DNA from: Mycolicibacterium sp. P9-22 | GTDB lineage: Bacteria > Actinomycetota > Actinomycetes > Mycobacteriales > Mycobacteriaceae | Assembly: GCF_008329585.1 (NCBI RefSeq) | Contig: NZ_NPKP01000005.1 | Span: forward strand, 186,001-250,000 | Reading direction: 5' to 3' | Length of the DNA: 64,000 nucleotides | Notes under the pieces: generated by a model | What the model was told of the DNA's origin: nothing | The model's input: only the letters and a program-made list of their open reading frames with translations | Database searches by the model: none | Shown here: positions 44,340 through 53,064 of the stretch, in pieces | How positions within the stretch are numbered: the first letter of the stretch is position 1 | Layout: each line of letters begins with the position of its first letter | Position numbers and translations under genes: made by a program

Positions 44340-45824
44340 TCAACGCCCGCCAGAAGGAATCGCATCGCTATAAGGCGCGGTACTCCGACCAGCCACCGGG
44401 TGAATCACCATGTACACCAACCCGATTCCGATCACCACGACCGCCGACAGCGCCACGATACAGTTGTCATACCACGCCGCATCCGGGGTCCGCGGCCACG
44501 CCATGTTGACCATCGCAATGACCCCGTACACCAGCGCCGCGATATTCACCGGCAACCCCCACCGACCCAGCGAGTACTTCCCAGAAGGCACCCAGCCCTT
44601 CAACCGGGCCCGCAACGCGGCCAGCACCACCATCTGGAAGGCGATGTAAATACCTAACGCCGCAAAGCTGATGATCTTGGTGATGGCATCGGTGGAGAAC
44701 CGCGACCCGATGACAATCACCGCCGGCACCACCGCCGCGATCACCAGTGCATAGGGCGGCACGTGCCGCGTCGCCGAAAACTTGGACAACAGTGACGATC
44801 CCATGATCATCCCGTCACGCCCGTACGAGTAGGCCAGCCGGCTCGCCGCGGCCTGCAGGCTCATCGCACACGACAGGAACGAGATCAGCACGATCACCAG
44901 GATCACCTTGGACCCGAACGGCCCGAACGCCTCGTTCAGCACCGTGCTCACCGGGTCGGTGTCCTCACCGGCGATCACCGCCGGGATATCGGCCACCGAC
45001 AGCACCAGCGCCAGGCACACGAAAGTGGCTGCGGCGCCGCCGATGTAGATGGTGCGGCGCATGGCCTTGGGGATCAGCCGGCCCGGATCGGGCACCTCCT
45101 CGGCGACATCGCCGCACGCCTCGAAGCCGTAGTACTGATACACGCCGATCAGCGCCGCCGCCGCAAACGCCCACAGGTAGCTGCCATCCCCGCCGGTGCC
45201 GAAGCTGTCGAACAGCACCCCGAGGTTGTGCTCGCGGTGCGCGATCAACAACCAGCCACCCACCACCAGCGCACCGATGATTTCCGCGACGAACCCGATG
45301 ATCGCGGCTTTCGCAAGGACTTTCGTGCCCAGGAAGTTGATGACCGTCGCCACCGCGATCAACAACAACGCGAACAGAATGATGTTGTCCGTCGTCGCCT
45401 CGATACCGAGGACGGCGGCAATGAATGGCCCACCGCCGTAGGTGACCGAGGCGATGGTCACCAGCAGCGCCACCAGATACACCCACCCGGTCATCCACGC
45501 ATATCTGCGCCCCCACAGTCGCCGGGCCCACGGGTACACCCCGCCGGCGACCGGGAACTGGGCCACGATCTCGCTGAAGACCAGGGCGACCAGCAGCTGG
45601 CCGACGCCGACGATCAGGAAGCTCCAGATCATCGGCGGCCCGCCGGTGGCCAGCGCGAACGCGAACAACGTGTACACGCCGACGACCGGCGACAGGTAGG
45701 TGAAGCCGAGGCTGAAGTTGGCCCACGGGCTCATCTCGCGCTTGAACTCCGACTTGTAGCCCAGCGCGTCGAGGTGCGCGGCGTCATCGTCGGGGCGGGA
45801 GGTCGGTGGCGTGGCGGTGGTCAT
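44340..45824 (-). CDS. APC-family amino acid / amine permease
   Basis: ATG 45824 is used for its GAAGGAGA site. The 494-residue protein is hydrophobic with about 12 segments and opens with SPWANFSLGFTYLSPVVGVY, the first helix signature of the APC family (amino acid, polyamine and GABA/ethanolamine permeases). The later GFEACGDVAEEVPDPGRLIPKAM segment is the conserved helix 6 region (EACG), near 240-265. It is divergent from the GntR gene and faces a shared 45.85-45.96 kb promoter region. Context with a glutamine synthetase homologue and PuuD-type hydrolases points to import of an amine or gamma-amino acid. Confidence 0.88.
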   Translation of the reverse strand: MTTATPPTSRPDDDAAHLDALGYKSEFKREMSPWANFSLGFTYLSPVVGVYTLFAFALATGGPPMIWSFLIVGVGQLLVALVFSEIVAQFPVAGGVYPWARRLWGRRYAWMTGWVYLVALLVTIASVTYGGGPFIAAVLGIEATTDNIILFALLLIAVATVINFLGTKVLAKAAIIGFVAEIIGALVVGGWLLIAHREHNLGVLFDSFGTGGDGSYLWAFAAAALIGVYQYYGFEACGDVAEEVPDPGRLIPKAMRRTIYIGGAAATFVCLALVLSVADIPAVIAGEDTDPVSTVLNEAFGPFGSKVILVIVLISFLSCAMSLQAAASRLAYSYGRDGMIMGSSLLSKFSATRHVPPYALVIAAVVPAVIVIGSRFSTDAITKIISFAALGIYIAFQMVVLAALRARLKGWVPSGKYSLGRWGLPVNIAALVYGVIAMVNMAWPRTPDAAWYDNCIVALSAVVVIGIGLVYMVIHPVAGRSTAPYSDAIPSGGR

Positions 45825-45882
45825 GAGCCTGCTGTCTCCTTCGGGCAAGAACCGAGTGAGCGAAAAACTACAGTCCTATTGT

Positions 45883-45894
45883 TTAAGCCGCTAC
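45883..45894. promoter_or_regulatory. Shared motif, permease/GntR intergenic copy
   Basis: TTAAGCCGCTAC at 45883-45894 recurs with one change (TTAAGCCTCTAC) at 47424-47435 in front of the P450 gene. Both copies are in the intergenic regions of the same cluster and on the same strand. The first copy sits between the permease start (45824, minus) and the GntR start (45962, plus), a position suited to control both. Confidence 0.55.
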
Positions 45895-45961
45895 CGAAAC
45901 GGCAGAATTCGTCCCAGATCGGGTACATTGCCGTTCGTCGGGCAACAAAGGGAGGGCGGCC

Positions 45962-46696
45962 GTGGTGTCCTCACTGTCTCCCCTGGTCGCCCCCGATGCC
46001 CCGGTCGGCCGGGCCGACGAGATCGTCCTGCGCATCACCGAGGCCATTCACCTCGGACTGCTCGACGACGGTGAACGCCTCCCGGTCGAGGTGGACCTGG
46101 CCGCCCAGTTCGGCGTCGCCCCCATGACCGTCCGCGAAGCCCTGGCCACCCTGCGCGAACAGCACCTCGTGGAAACCCGGCGGGGCCGCAGCGGCGGTTC
46201 GTTCGTCCGCCGCCCCGAGGGACCGCCGGTCGAACAGCTCAAGGAACGCCTGGCCGCGATGAGCGCCTCGGACCTGCGCGACCTGTTCGACGAGCACACC
46301 GCCATCGCCGGGCAGGCCGCGAAGCTCGCCGCCGAGCGTGCCGCCCCGTACGCGGTGCGCAGGCTGTTCGCGCTCACCGATCAGCTCGGCGCGGCCGCCA
46401 CCCTGGGTGACCGGATCCGCGCCGACAGCCGCTTCCACATCCAGGTGGCCGTCGCGTCCCAGTCCGCGCGGCTGGCCCGCCGCGAGGCGAACCTGCAGGC
46501 CGAACTCGCCGGCCTGATCTGGCTACCCATCGGACCGGACATCGACGTCGCCGCCTACGTCGACACCCAGCACGCCATCGCCGCGGCGGTCGCCGCCGAG
46601 AACGCCGTCGAGGCGCGCCGGCTCGCCGAGGACCACGCCATGAGCCAGCTGCCCCGATTGACCACGGTGAACATGGATTTGGCAGGCCAGCCATGA
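45962..46696 (+). CDS. GntR-family (FCD-type) regulator
   Basis: A 244-residue regulator starting at GTG 45962 with GGGAGGG upstream. An N-terminal winged helix occupies about 20-85 (ADEIVLRITEAIHLGLLDDG, then PMTVREALATLREQHLVETRRG, the DNA-reading helix), and the remaining 150 residues form a helical FCD-type effector domain rich in Ala, Arg and His (LFDEHTAIAGQAAKL, HIQVAVASQS). It is divergent from the permease and cotranscribed with the cache protein (4-nt overlap). By position it controls the cluster, with the shared motifs at 45883 and 47424 as candidate sites. Confidence 0.85.
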   Translation: MVSSLSPLVAPDAPVGRADEIVLRITEAIHLGLLDDGERLPVEVDLAAQFGVAPMTVREALATLREQHLVETRRGRSGGSFVRRPEGPPVEQLKERLAAMSASDLRDLFDEHTAIAGQAAKLAAERAAPYAVRRLFALTDQLGAAATLGDRIRADSRFHIQVAVASQSARLARREANLQAELAGLIWLPIGPDIDVAAYVDTQHAIAAAVAAENAVEARRLAEDHAMSQLPRLTTVNMDLAGQP

Positions 46697-47385
46697 CGGC
46701 ACAGGAGCTGGCCGCCGAGGCCTCCCGGGCAGTCGAGCCGTTCTACCGCCTGCTCGAGACGGTCGCCGAGGAGGTGCTGAACAGCCGCCCGCCGCGCGCC
46801 GCGCTCACCGAGACGCACTTCTCCGGGTTGCAGCGCCTGCTGGCCGGGCTGCTCGCCACCGAGCACGGACTGTGGGGCATGGGCTTCGTGGCCGCACCCT
46901 CGGTCGTCGAGGGTCGCGAACGCTATATGGCGTGGTGGCAGCGGCACAACCAGCGGGTCGCCCGGCTGCGGCTGAACTTCGACCCGAACAGCATCGACGT
47001 CTACGACTACCTGCAGATGGACTGGTACCAGCTGGCCCAGCGCGGGCAGCAGCGCGTCGCCTACGGCCCGTACGTCGACTACAGCGGCTCGGACATGTAC
47101 ACCATCACCGCGACCATCCCGGTCATCGCCGACGGCACCTTCCTCGGTGTGGCCGGCGCCGATCTGGTGGTCGGCGACGTCGAACGCCGGCTCATCGAGG
47201 TGCTGCGCCACACCGACGAGGACGCCGTCGTGGTCAACACCGAGCGCCGCGTCATCGCCGCGAACACCCCGCGCTGGCTGGTCGGCTCCCGGCTCGACAC
47301 CGTCCCGACCGTCGGTGACACCTACCGGGATGTGGCCGAGTTGCCGCTGGGCACCGGCTGGTCCCTCGCGATCGCCAACGGCTGA
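46693..47385 (+). CDS. Soluble cache-domain protein
   Basis: A 230-residue protein with no signal peptide or membrane segment, overlapping the GntR gene by 4 nt. It contains a dCache-like ligand-binding core: YDYLQMDWYQLA near 113-125, then a GPYVDYSGSDMYTITATIPV near 132-152, and ADGTFLGVAGADLVVGDV. dCache domains bind amino acids and amines, but usually outside the membrane, so a cytoplasmic version next to a GntR regulator is notable. It may work as a co-sensor for the regulator, or as a small-molecule-binding enzyme. It ends about 100 nt before the P450 gene. Confidence 0.75.
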   Translation: MTAQELAAEASRAVEPFYRLLETVAEEVLNSRPPRAALTETHFSGLQRLLAGLLATEHGLWGMGFVAAPSVVEGRERYMAWWQRHNQRVARLRLNFDPNSIDVYDYLQMDWYQLAQRGQQRVAYGPYVDYSGSDMYTITATIPVIADGTFLGVAGADLVVGDVERRLIEVLRHTDEDAVVVNTERRVIAANTPRWLVGSRLDTVPTVGDTYRDVAELPLGTGWSLAIANG

Positions 47386-47417
47386 ACGACGGGTTACCCA
47401 GACTTAACCCGCAGCCC

Positions 47418-47444
47418 TTGACATTAAGCCTCTACTTCTAGAGT
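47418..47444 (+). promoter_or_regulatory. Candidate promoter of the P450-glutamine synthetase operon
   Basis: TTGACA at 47418-47423 and TAGAGT at 47439-47444 with a 15-nt spacer give a weak sigma-70-type promoter. The shared motif TTAAGCCTCTAC (47424-47435) lies inside the spacer, and a small CTCTA-CTTC-TAGAG palindrome spans 47430-47443. The overlap of motif and promoter favours repression. Confidence 0.5.
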
Positions 47445-47484
47445 CTTTAAAGGCATCTGGTCACGCACCCTGGAGGTAGCTCCG

Positions 47485-48687
47485 ATGTCGCCCGTCCCGC
47501 TCGATCACGTTCCACACTTCGATGTGGCCGACCCGGAATTCTCGCTGACCTCCGCCGAAGTGCACGACGCCCGCGAACGCAGCTGGTACGCCACCACCCC
47601 GTACGGCATCGCCGTGCTGCGCTACGCCGAGATGAACAAACTGCTCAAGAGCCGCCAGCTCCGCCAGGGCAGCATCGCCTGGCCCGCGCACAACGGCGTC
47701 ACCGAGGGGCCGTTCGCCCGGTGGTGGGCCAGCTGGCTGCTCAACAAGGAAGGCGAGGAGCACCGCCGCCTGCGACGCCTGATGACCCCGGCCTTCACCC
47801 AGCAGCTCATCGCCGGGCAGGTCCCCCGATTCCAGGCGCTGGCAGGCGAACTCGTCGACGCCTTCGCCGAACCCGACCGCTGCGAGTTCATGACCGAATT
47901 CGCCGAACCCTATTCCGCGCGGGTCACCGCCATCATGCTCGGCACCCCCGAGGAGGACTGGCGGATCCTCGCGAAGGAGTCCACCACCATCGGCCTGGCC
48001 ATGGCGGTCACCCTCAAGGACGACCTGCCCGAGATCGAAGCCGCGCTGGCCCGCCTGTATGACTACTGCGACGCCCAGATCGCCGACCGCCGCGCGCATC
48101 CGCGCGAGGACTTCGTCACCGCCTTCGTCAACGCCGCCGACCCGGAGGACGGCCGGCTGTCCGACGAGGAACTGCGCGACGGGCTGACGATGCTCATCTT
48201 CGCCGCCTTCGACACCACCCGAAACCAGCTCGGCCTGGCCATGCAGACCTTCCTGGCCAACCCCGACCAGTGGCGTCTGCTCGCCCAGCGTCCCGACCTC
48301 GGCGGCAAGGCCGTCGAGGAGATCATGCGCCTGAACCCCACCACCCGCTGGGTGACCCGCGAGGTCGTCGAGGACTTCGAATACGAGGGTGTGGAACTCA
48401 AGGCCGGCACCACCGTGCACCTCTACGCCGAAGCCGCAGGCACCGACCCCCGCGTCTACACCCCCGGGCTGGACATCTCCGCGGAACGCAAGCCGCACTT
48501 CGGTTTCGGCGGCGGACTGCACTACTGCCTTGGCCACTTCGTCGCCCGCGCCGATATGAGCGAGGCGCTACCGCTGCTGGCGCGCCGAATGGTCGACCCG
48601 CACGAACTGCCCGGCGCCACCTGGCTTCCCGACTCCGGCAACACCGGACCCATCACCCTCCCCATCGGCTTCACCCCAGCCCCCTGA
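47485..48687 (+). CDS. Cytochrome P450
   Basis: A complete 400-residue P450 from ATG 47485, GGAGG upstream. Landmarks: an I-helix FAAFDTTRNQ near 232-241, ExxR (EEIMR) near 278-282, and the heme-binding FGGGLHYCLGH with the Cys ligand near 348. The acid-alcohol pair in the I-helix is D-T-T. It is followed by a glutamine synthetase homologue after 14 nt. P450s paired with GS-like genes are known in mycobacterial secondary amine (piperidine, morpholine) degradation, and this is a possible relation, but the typical ferredoxin and reductase genes are absent next to it, and the family cannot be assigned from the sequence alone. Confidence 0.88.
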   Translation: MSPVPLDHVPHFDVADPEFSLTSAEVHDARERSWYATTPYGIAVLRYAEMNKLLKSRQLRQGSIAWPAHNGVTEGPFARWWASWLLNKEGEEHRRLRRLMTPAFTQQLIAGQVPRFQALAGELVDAFAEPDRCEFMTEFAEPYSARVTAIMLGTPEEDWRILAKESTTIGLAMAVTLKDDLPEIEAALARLYDYCDAQIADRRAHPREDFVTAFVNAADPEDGRLSDEELRDGLTMLIFAAFDTTRNQLGLAMQTFLANPDQWRLLAQRPDLGGKAVEEIMRLNPTTRWVTREVVEDFEYEGVELKAGTTVHLYAEAAGTDPRVYTPGLDISAERKPHFGFGGGLHYCLGHFVARADMSEALPLLARRMVDPHELPGATWLPDSGNTGPITLPIGFTPAP

Positions 48688-48701
48688 CAACAGGAGATCC
48701 G

Positions 48702-50087
48702 ATGACCACCACCCCGCTCGACGCGCACCGGCAAGCCAACGCCACCAGCGCGCACCTCACCGCCGCGTGCAAGACCATCGCCGAGCGCGGGGTGGAGTTC
48801 GTCTACTTCCAGGCCATCACCATCACCGGGCGGGTCGTCGGAAAGGTGGCCCCGGCCCGGCATTTCGAACGCCTCGCCGTCAAGGGCGTGCAGCAGCACC
48901 AGACCGCGATCGCCAACCTGCAGGGCACCCGGGAAGGTGTGCTGCTGGCCGGCGGTGTGAACGCCCCGGAGTACACCGCCATCCCCGACCTGGATACCTT
49001 CGCCGTGCTGCCCTGGGACACCAGCTTCGCCCGGGTGTTCTGCCGGCTGTATGAACCCGACCACCTGGCCGTCGACGCCGGTATCGAACTGGCCTGCGAC
49101 TCCCGGGCCCTGCTGCAGCGGGCGCACACCGGCTTCACCGACCGTACCGGCCTGGAACTGCGCACCGGGTGCGAACCCGAAATGACGTGGCAGGGTGAAG
49201 GACTGGAAGCGCAGTTCCGGCCCGGCTCCAGCCCCGCCTATCACATCGAGCACCTGGAGCGGAACCGCCCGATCGTCAAGAAGGTCGTCGAGTACGCCCA
49301 GGCACTGGGCCTGGACATGATCGAGGGCGACTACGAGGACGAGTTCCAGGTCGAACTGAACTTCATGTACGACCACGCCAACCTGACCGCCGACCGGCTG
49401 ACCACCTACCGGCAGATCTGCAAGCAGGTGGCCCGCGAACTCGGCATCCAGGCCAGCTTCATGCCCAAACCGGCCACCGGCATGATGGGCAACGGCTGCC
49501 ACCACAACTTCAGCCTGTGGCGCGACGGCGTCAACGTGCTCATCGAACCCGGCGTCACCGAACTACACCTCTCCGAGATCGGCAAGCACGCCCTGGGCGG
49601 TCTGCTGTCGCACTCGGCGGGCGCCATGCTGATCAACGGGTCCACGGTGAACTCCTACAAACGGTATTGGGACGCCGGGCAATTCGCGCCGTCGAAGATC
49701 AACTGGGGCCTGGACAACAAGACCTGCACGGTGCGGCTGTCGGCCAACGGGCGCCTGGAGTACAAGCTGCCCGACGCCGCCGTGAACCCCTATCTGTCAC
49801 ACACCATCCTGCTCGCGGCGTGTGAGGACGGCATGAAGAACGCCACCGATCCCGGCCTGCCGTGCCAGGGCTCCTCCTATGACACCCCACAGGACGAGCG
49901 GTTCCCCGCGCTGCCGCTGACCCTCGGCGACGCCATCACCGCCTTCCGCGCCGATACCGTGCTGACCGAGACGTTCGGCCCGAAACTCTCCGCACTGCTC
50001 ATCGACTTCCACACCGATGAGTGGGCCCGATTCTGTGGATATGTCACCGACTGGGAGCGTGAAATGTACTGGAATGATGCCCCGTGA
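48702..50087 (+). CDS. Glutamine synthetase-like gamma-glutamyl ligase
   Basis: ATG 48702 with AGGAGAT about 5 nt upstream gives 461 residues. The C-terminal domain is that of glutamine synthetase: a GCHHNFSLW near 266-275 replacing the GSGMH-H motif, NSYKRYW near 314-320, and a KLPDAAVNPY phrase near 348. Two glutamates of the metal site appear in EGDYEDEFQVELN. Such GS paralogues (GlnA3/GlnA4/PuuA type) ligate glutamate to polyamines, ethanolamine or other amines rather than to ammonia. Neighbouring gamma-glutamyl hydrolases and the permease support this. It overlaps the next gene by 4 nt (GTGA). Confidence 0.85.
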   Translation: MTTTPLDAHRQANATSAHLTAACKTIAERGVEFVYFQAITITGRVVGKVAPARHFERLAVKGVQQHQTAIANLQGTREGVLLAGGVNAPEYTAIPDLDTFAVLPWDTSFARVFCRLYEPDHLAVDAGIELACDSRALLQRAHTGFTDRTGLELRTGCEPEMTWQGEGLEAQFRPGSSPAYHIEHLERNRPIVKKVVEYAQALGLDMIEGDYEDEFQVELNFMYDHANLTADRLTTYRQICKQVARELGIQASFMPKPATGMMGNGCHHNFSLWRDGVNVLIEPGVTELHLSEIGKHALGGLLSHSAGAMLINGSTVNSYKRYWDAGQFAPSKINWGLDNKTCTVRLSANGRLEYKLPDAAVNPYLSHTILLAACEDGMKNATDPGLPCQGSSYDTPQDERFPALPLTLGDAITAFRADTVLTETFGPKLSALLIDFHTDEWARFCGYVTDWEREMYWNDAP

Positions 50088-50779
50088 CCGCATTGAGGCT
50101 CGCCTGCCTGGACGCCGAGGCCCCGCCGCTGTTCACCCTGTGGACCCCGGAGAACGGCCGCACCGGCTATGAACCCGGCGTCGCCGCCGCACTCGGCGAC
50201 GAACTCGGCCGTGACATCGAATGGGTGCGGGTGCCGTGGGTGGACATGATCCCCGCCTTGCAGCGCGGGGACGCCGACGCCGTGCTGTGCGGGCAGGGCA
50301 TCACCGCCGAACGCCGGGCCCAGGTCGACTTCACCCGGCCCTACGCCATCTTCCACGAGGGCGTGCTGATCCGGCGCGGCGACGATATCCACTCCGCGCA
50401 GGACCTGGTGGGCCGCAAGGTCGCCGCCATCGAGAACAGCACCAATATGGCGCTGGCCCAGACGTTCACCGGCGCCGAACCGGTCGCGTTCGGCGCGGGC
50501 AGCGACGATGTGTACGCCGACATGCTGGCCGCTCTGCTGGCCAAGGATGTCGACGCCGTCGTCGACGACGATGTGGTGTTCGTGCCACTGGGCGCCACCC
50601 ACCCCGACTACGAGCTGGCCTTCACCGTCCAGACCGCCAACCGGTGGGGCATCGCGGTGTCCAAGGACCGGCCCGACACGTTGGCCGAAATAGACGGTGC
50701 GCTGGGCCGGCTCATCGATTCCGGCCGGCTGCAGCAGGTGTGGACGCAGCACCTGCCGACCCTCGACTACCCCTTCTGA
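50084..50779 (+). CDS. SBP_bac_3-type solute-binding protein lacking a signal peptide
   Basis: A 231-residue protein of the extracellular solute-binding family 3 fold (Type II periplasmic binding protein). Landmarks: PLFTLWTPENGRTGYEPGVAAALGDEL near 15-41, VDFTRPYAIFHEGV, and a hinge near LVGRKVAAIENST. It begins directly at the first beta strand (MTALRLACLD) with no signal or lipobox, and no ABC permease or ATPase gene is nearby, so it is probably cytoplasmic: a ligand sensor, a chaperone of an intermediate, or an enzyme such as a dehydratase-like homologue. It overlaps the GS gene by 4 nt and is followed by the first hydrolase after 2 nt. Confidence 0.8.
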   Translation: MTALRLACLDAEAPPLFTLWTPENGRTGYEPGVAAALGDELGRDIEWVRVPWVDMIPALQRGDADAVLCGQGITAERRAQVDFTRPYAIFHEGVLIRRGDDIHSAQDLVGRKVAAIENSTNMALAQTFTGAEPVAFGAGSDDVYADMLAALLAKDVDAVVDDDVVFVPLGATHPDYELAFTVQTANRWGIAVSKDRPDTLAEIDGALGRLIDSGRLQQVWTQHLPTLDYPF

Positions 50780-50781
50780 CC

Positions 50782-51483
50782 GTGCGTCCGTTGATCGCGG
50801 TCACCGGTCGCCGCGCCGCCCAGGTACCCATCCTGCGGTTCTCGGCGACCCTGGCCGCCGAGGCGATCTGCGAATCGGTGTGGGCGGCCGGCGGTGAACC
50901 GGTGATCCTGCACCCACCGGCCGCCGACCCGCTCGCCGAAATACCGCACAGGCTGGAGGCGTTCGACGGCGTGCTGCTACCCGGGGGCGCCGACCTGGAA
51001 CCCCGCCGCTACGGCGCGCGGCCCGCCCCGGAAACCACCGACACCGTCGCCTTCCAGGATGACTTCGACCTCGGCGTCACGACAGCGCTCCTCGACACCG
51101 ACATCCCGGTGCTGGCGATCTGCCGCGGACTGCAGGTGCTCAACGTCGCGCTCGGCGGCACCCTGCATCAGCATCTGCCGCAGACTGTGCACCACAACAG
51201 CATTCACTCGGTCACGGTGGCAGCCGGGTCCAGGCTGCACGACATCCTCGGAACCACAACCATCGAGGTGTCCTCCTACCACCACCAGGCCATCGACCGG
51301 CTCGGCACCGATCTGACCATCACAGCGTCGGCCGGCCAAGTCATCGAGGCCGTCGAACACCGCCGCGCCGATATCGTCGCGGTGCAATGGCATCCCGAGG
51401 ACCGGCACGCCGTATCCCCCACCGACGCCGCACTGTTCGCCGATCTGGTCGACCGCGCCCGCAAACGAAAGGCCAATCGATGA
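50782..51483 (+). CDS. Gamma-glutamyl-GABA hydrolase family (PuuD-like), copy 1
   Basis: The start is GTG 50782, two bases after the preceding stop. The 233-residue class I glutamine amidotransferase-like hydrolase has the nucleophile elbow AICRGLQ (Cys in the C-R-G turn, near 109-115), a GGADLEP stretch near 70, a HQAIDRLG near 172, and the VQWHPED triad end with His/Glu near 203-209. PuuD cleaves gamma-glutamyl-GABA to GABA and glutamate. Here it likely releases the product formed by the neighbouring ligase. It overlaps the second copy by 4 nt. Confidence 0.85.
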   Translation: MRPLIAVTGRRAAQVPILRFSATLAAEAICESVWAAGGEPVILHPPAADPLAEIPHRLEAFDGVLLPGGADLEPRRYGARPAPETTDTVAFQDDFDLGVTTALLDTDIPVLAICRGLQVLNVALGGTLHQHLPQTVHHNSIHSVTVAAGSRLHDILGTTTIEVSSYHHQAIDRLGTDLTITASAGQVIEAVEHRRADIVAVQWHPEDRHAVSPTDAALFADLVDRARKRKANR

Positions 51484-52289
51484 CCGTTCAGGTTCGCCTG
51501 CAGGACGTCCTGCCGGACGTACCCGAACCGGAGCCGCCGCGCGCCCACATCTGCGTGCTGGCCTCGCTGAATTACCCGGATATCAGCGATGCCGACATCG
51601 CGCTGGTCAAGCGGTTCACCAAGGTCGCGCTGACCACGCTGCTCGAGCTGGGCGCCGACTTCGAGTTCTTCGACACCAGCGAACCGCTCGACAATCCCTC
51701 GTCCGCAGCGTATTTCGACGGGCTGCTGCTCCTCGGCGGCGGTGACGTCGACAACTCCTGTTACGGGATGAGCACGCCGCACCCCAAGACCTACGGGGTC
51801 GACGGCCGCGCCGACCGCGACGCGTTCGCCGCCATCGCCGCGGCCGAGGCCGCCGACCGCCCGATCCTCGGGATCTGCCGGGGCTCGCAGCTGCTCAACG
51901 TGTTCCGCGGTGGCACCCTCATCGGCGATATCGAGGACTACGCCCTGCATCACGGCGCCCCGGGCGAACCGGAGTTCGTCGACGAGCCCGTCGACATCAT
52001 CCCCGGTACCCGGCTGGCGGCCATCCTGGGCGCCGACCGCATCAGCGCGCGCAACGGGCATCACCAGGCCGTCGACAAACTGGGCGGCGGACTGGTGGTC
52101 GCGGCCCGCGCGCTGGATGGCATCACGGAGGGCATCGAGGATCCCCAGCGGTTCCTCCTGGGTGTGCAGTGGCATCCCGAGGATGACGACGGTCCAGCCG
52201 CCGACCGGCTGGCGTTGTTCGGGGCGTTCATCGACGCCGCGGAGCAGGCCCGCGACCGCAGCGTGGCCGCGATCGCGCGGGCCGACTGA
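51480..52289 (+). CDS. Gamma-glutamyl-GABA hydrolase family (PuuD-like), copy 2
   Basis: A 269-residue relative of the previous gene starting at ATG 51480 (ATGA overlap). It has the same layout: LLLGGGDVDN near 83-92, GICRGSQLLNVFRGG near 122-136 (nucleophile Cys), HHQAVDKLGG near 197, and VQWHPEDDD near 222-230. It is longer at the N-terminus (VRLQDVLPDVPEPEPPRAH) and only distantly similar, so the two copies were not formed by a recent duplication and may have different substrates. It is the last gene before a strong hairpin. Confidence 0.83.
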   Translation: MTVQVRLQDVLPDVPEPEPPRAHICVLASLNYPDISDADIALVKRFTKVALTTLLELGADFEFFDTSEPLDNPSSAAYFDGLLLLGGGDVDNSCYGMSTPHPKTYGVDGRADRDAFAAIAAAEAADRPILGICRGSQLLNVFRGGTLIGDIEDYALHHGAPGEPEFVDEPVDIIPGTRLAAILGADRISARNGHHQAVDKLGGGLVVAARALDGITEGIEDPQRFLLGVQWHPEDDDGPAADRLALFGAFIDAAEQARDRSVAAIARAD

Positions 52290-52294
52290 ATCGT

Positions 52295-52337
52295 GGCGGT
52301 CCGCGAAGCTCACTCCTCTCCAGCTTCGCGGATCGCC
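52295..52337. terminator. Bidirectional hairpin between convergent genes
   Basis: Left arm 52295-52310 and right arm 52322-52337 form a stem of about 16 bp (GGCGGTCCGCGAAGCT against AGCTTCGCGGATCGCC, one G-U pair) with an 11-nt loop. It lies between the stops of the hydrolase (52289) and the TetR gene (52340), so it can end transcription from both sides. Confidence 0.75.
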
Positions 52338-52339
52338 CA

Positions 52340-52978
52340 CTAAGTATCTGTTGCTTCGGGTTTGAACTGTCCCTTGCGGATCAGGGCCGTCACGGCGGAG
52401 TCCCACCGCTGCAACTGGGCGGGGGTATAGAACGGTTCGGGAATGTGCCGTTCGATGTGGTGACGCAGCATGGTCGCGCCGACGCGCAGGATCAACGGGT
52501 TGATCACTCCCCACAGCAGGTCGAGGTCGGACCGGACCAGACCGTGCTCGATGTACTTGTCCCCCTGCTCGGTGCTGATGCGCAGCAGGCCGTCGAAGAT
52601 GACGTTGCCGATCTCGTCGCCCTGACACAGGGCATGCGCGACATAATCGGTGACCTCGGGGTACTTGTGGAACAGCCGGGCGAATCGGCCGCGAAGTTCG
52701 ACGGAATGGTCGGCGGGCGGTTCCGGTAGCGGCTCTGATTCGAGCACTTCCCCGAAGACCCGCAAGACGTACTCGTCGACCGCGGCGGTCAGGCCGGCCT
52801 TGTTGCCGAAATAGTGCTGGACCAGCCCGACGCTCACCCCGGCGGCGTCCGCCACTGTGCGCAGCGGAGTGTGCGAAACACCGTGCTGAGAAAAGGATCT
52901 GATGGCGGCATCCACAATCCGCTCTCGGCTCGACGGCTCGGTGGGCGTCGATTCCCTGAGAAACACGCTGCCGGTCAC
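52340..52978 (-). CDS. TetR-family regulator
   Basis: The protein begins at GTG 52978 in this reading (212 residues); in-frame starts at 52981 and 53011 (ATG) are alternatives. The winged or tri-helical DNA-binding part is RERIVDAAIRSFSQHGVSHTPLRTVADAAGVSVGLVQHYFGNKAGL, clear TetR form, and the C-terminal effector domain has no family tag that I recognise. A palindrome lies 9 nt upstream of the start (52987-53002), so the gene may be autoregulated and its message nearly leaderless. It converges on the amine cluster. Confidence 0.85.
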   Translation of the reverse strand: MTGSVFLRESTPTEPSSRERIVDAAIRSFSQHGVSHTPLRTVADAAGVSVGLVQHYFGNKAGLTAAVDEYVLRVFGEVLESEPLPEPPADHSVELRGRFARLFHKYPEVTDYVAHALCQGDEIGNVIFDGLLRISTEQGDKYIEHGLVRSDLDLLWGVINPLILRVGATMLRHHIERHIPEPFYTPAQLQRWDSAVTALIRKGQFKPEATDT

Positions 52979-52986
52979 CACGATGA

Positions 52987-53002
52987 CAATACTGCAGTGT
53001 TG
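52987..53002. promoter_or_regulatory. Candidate TetR operator
   Basis: CAATACTGCAGTGTTG is a 16-bp near-perfect palindrome (one mismatched pair). It lies directly upstream of the TetR start and within the region between this gene and the plus-strand gene at 53106, so it could repress both. Confidence 0.6.
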
Positions 53003-53064
53003 ATTCAGCATACAAGTGTCCGGTATTGCCATATATCCGTGCGGTAATGCAATATGCACATATG

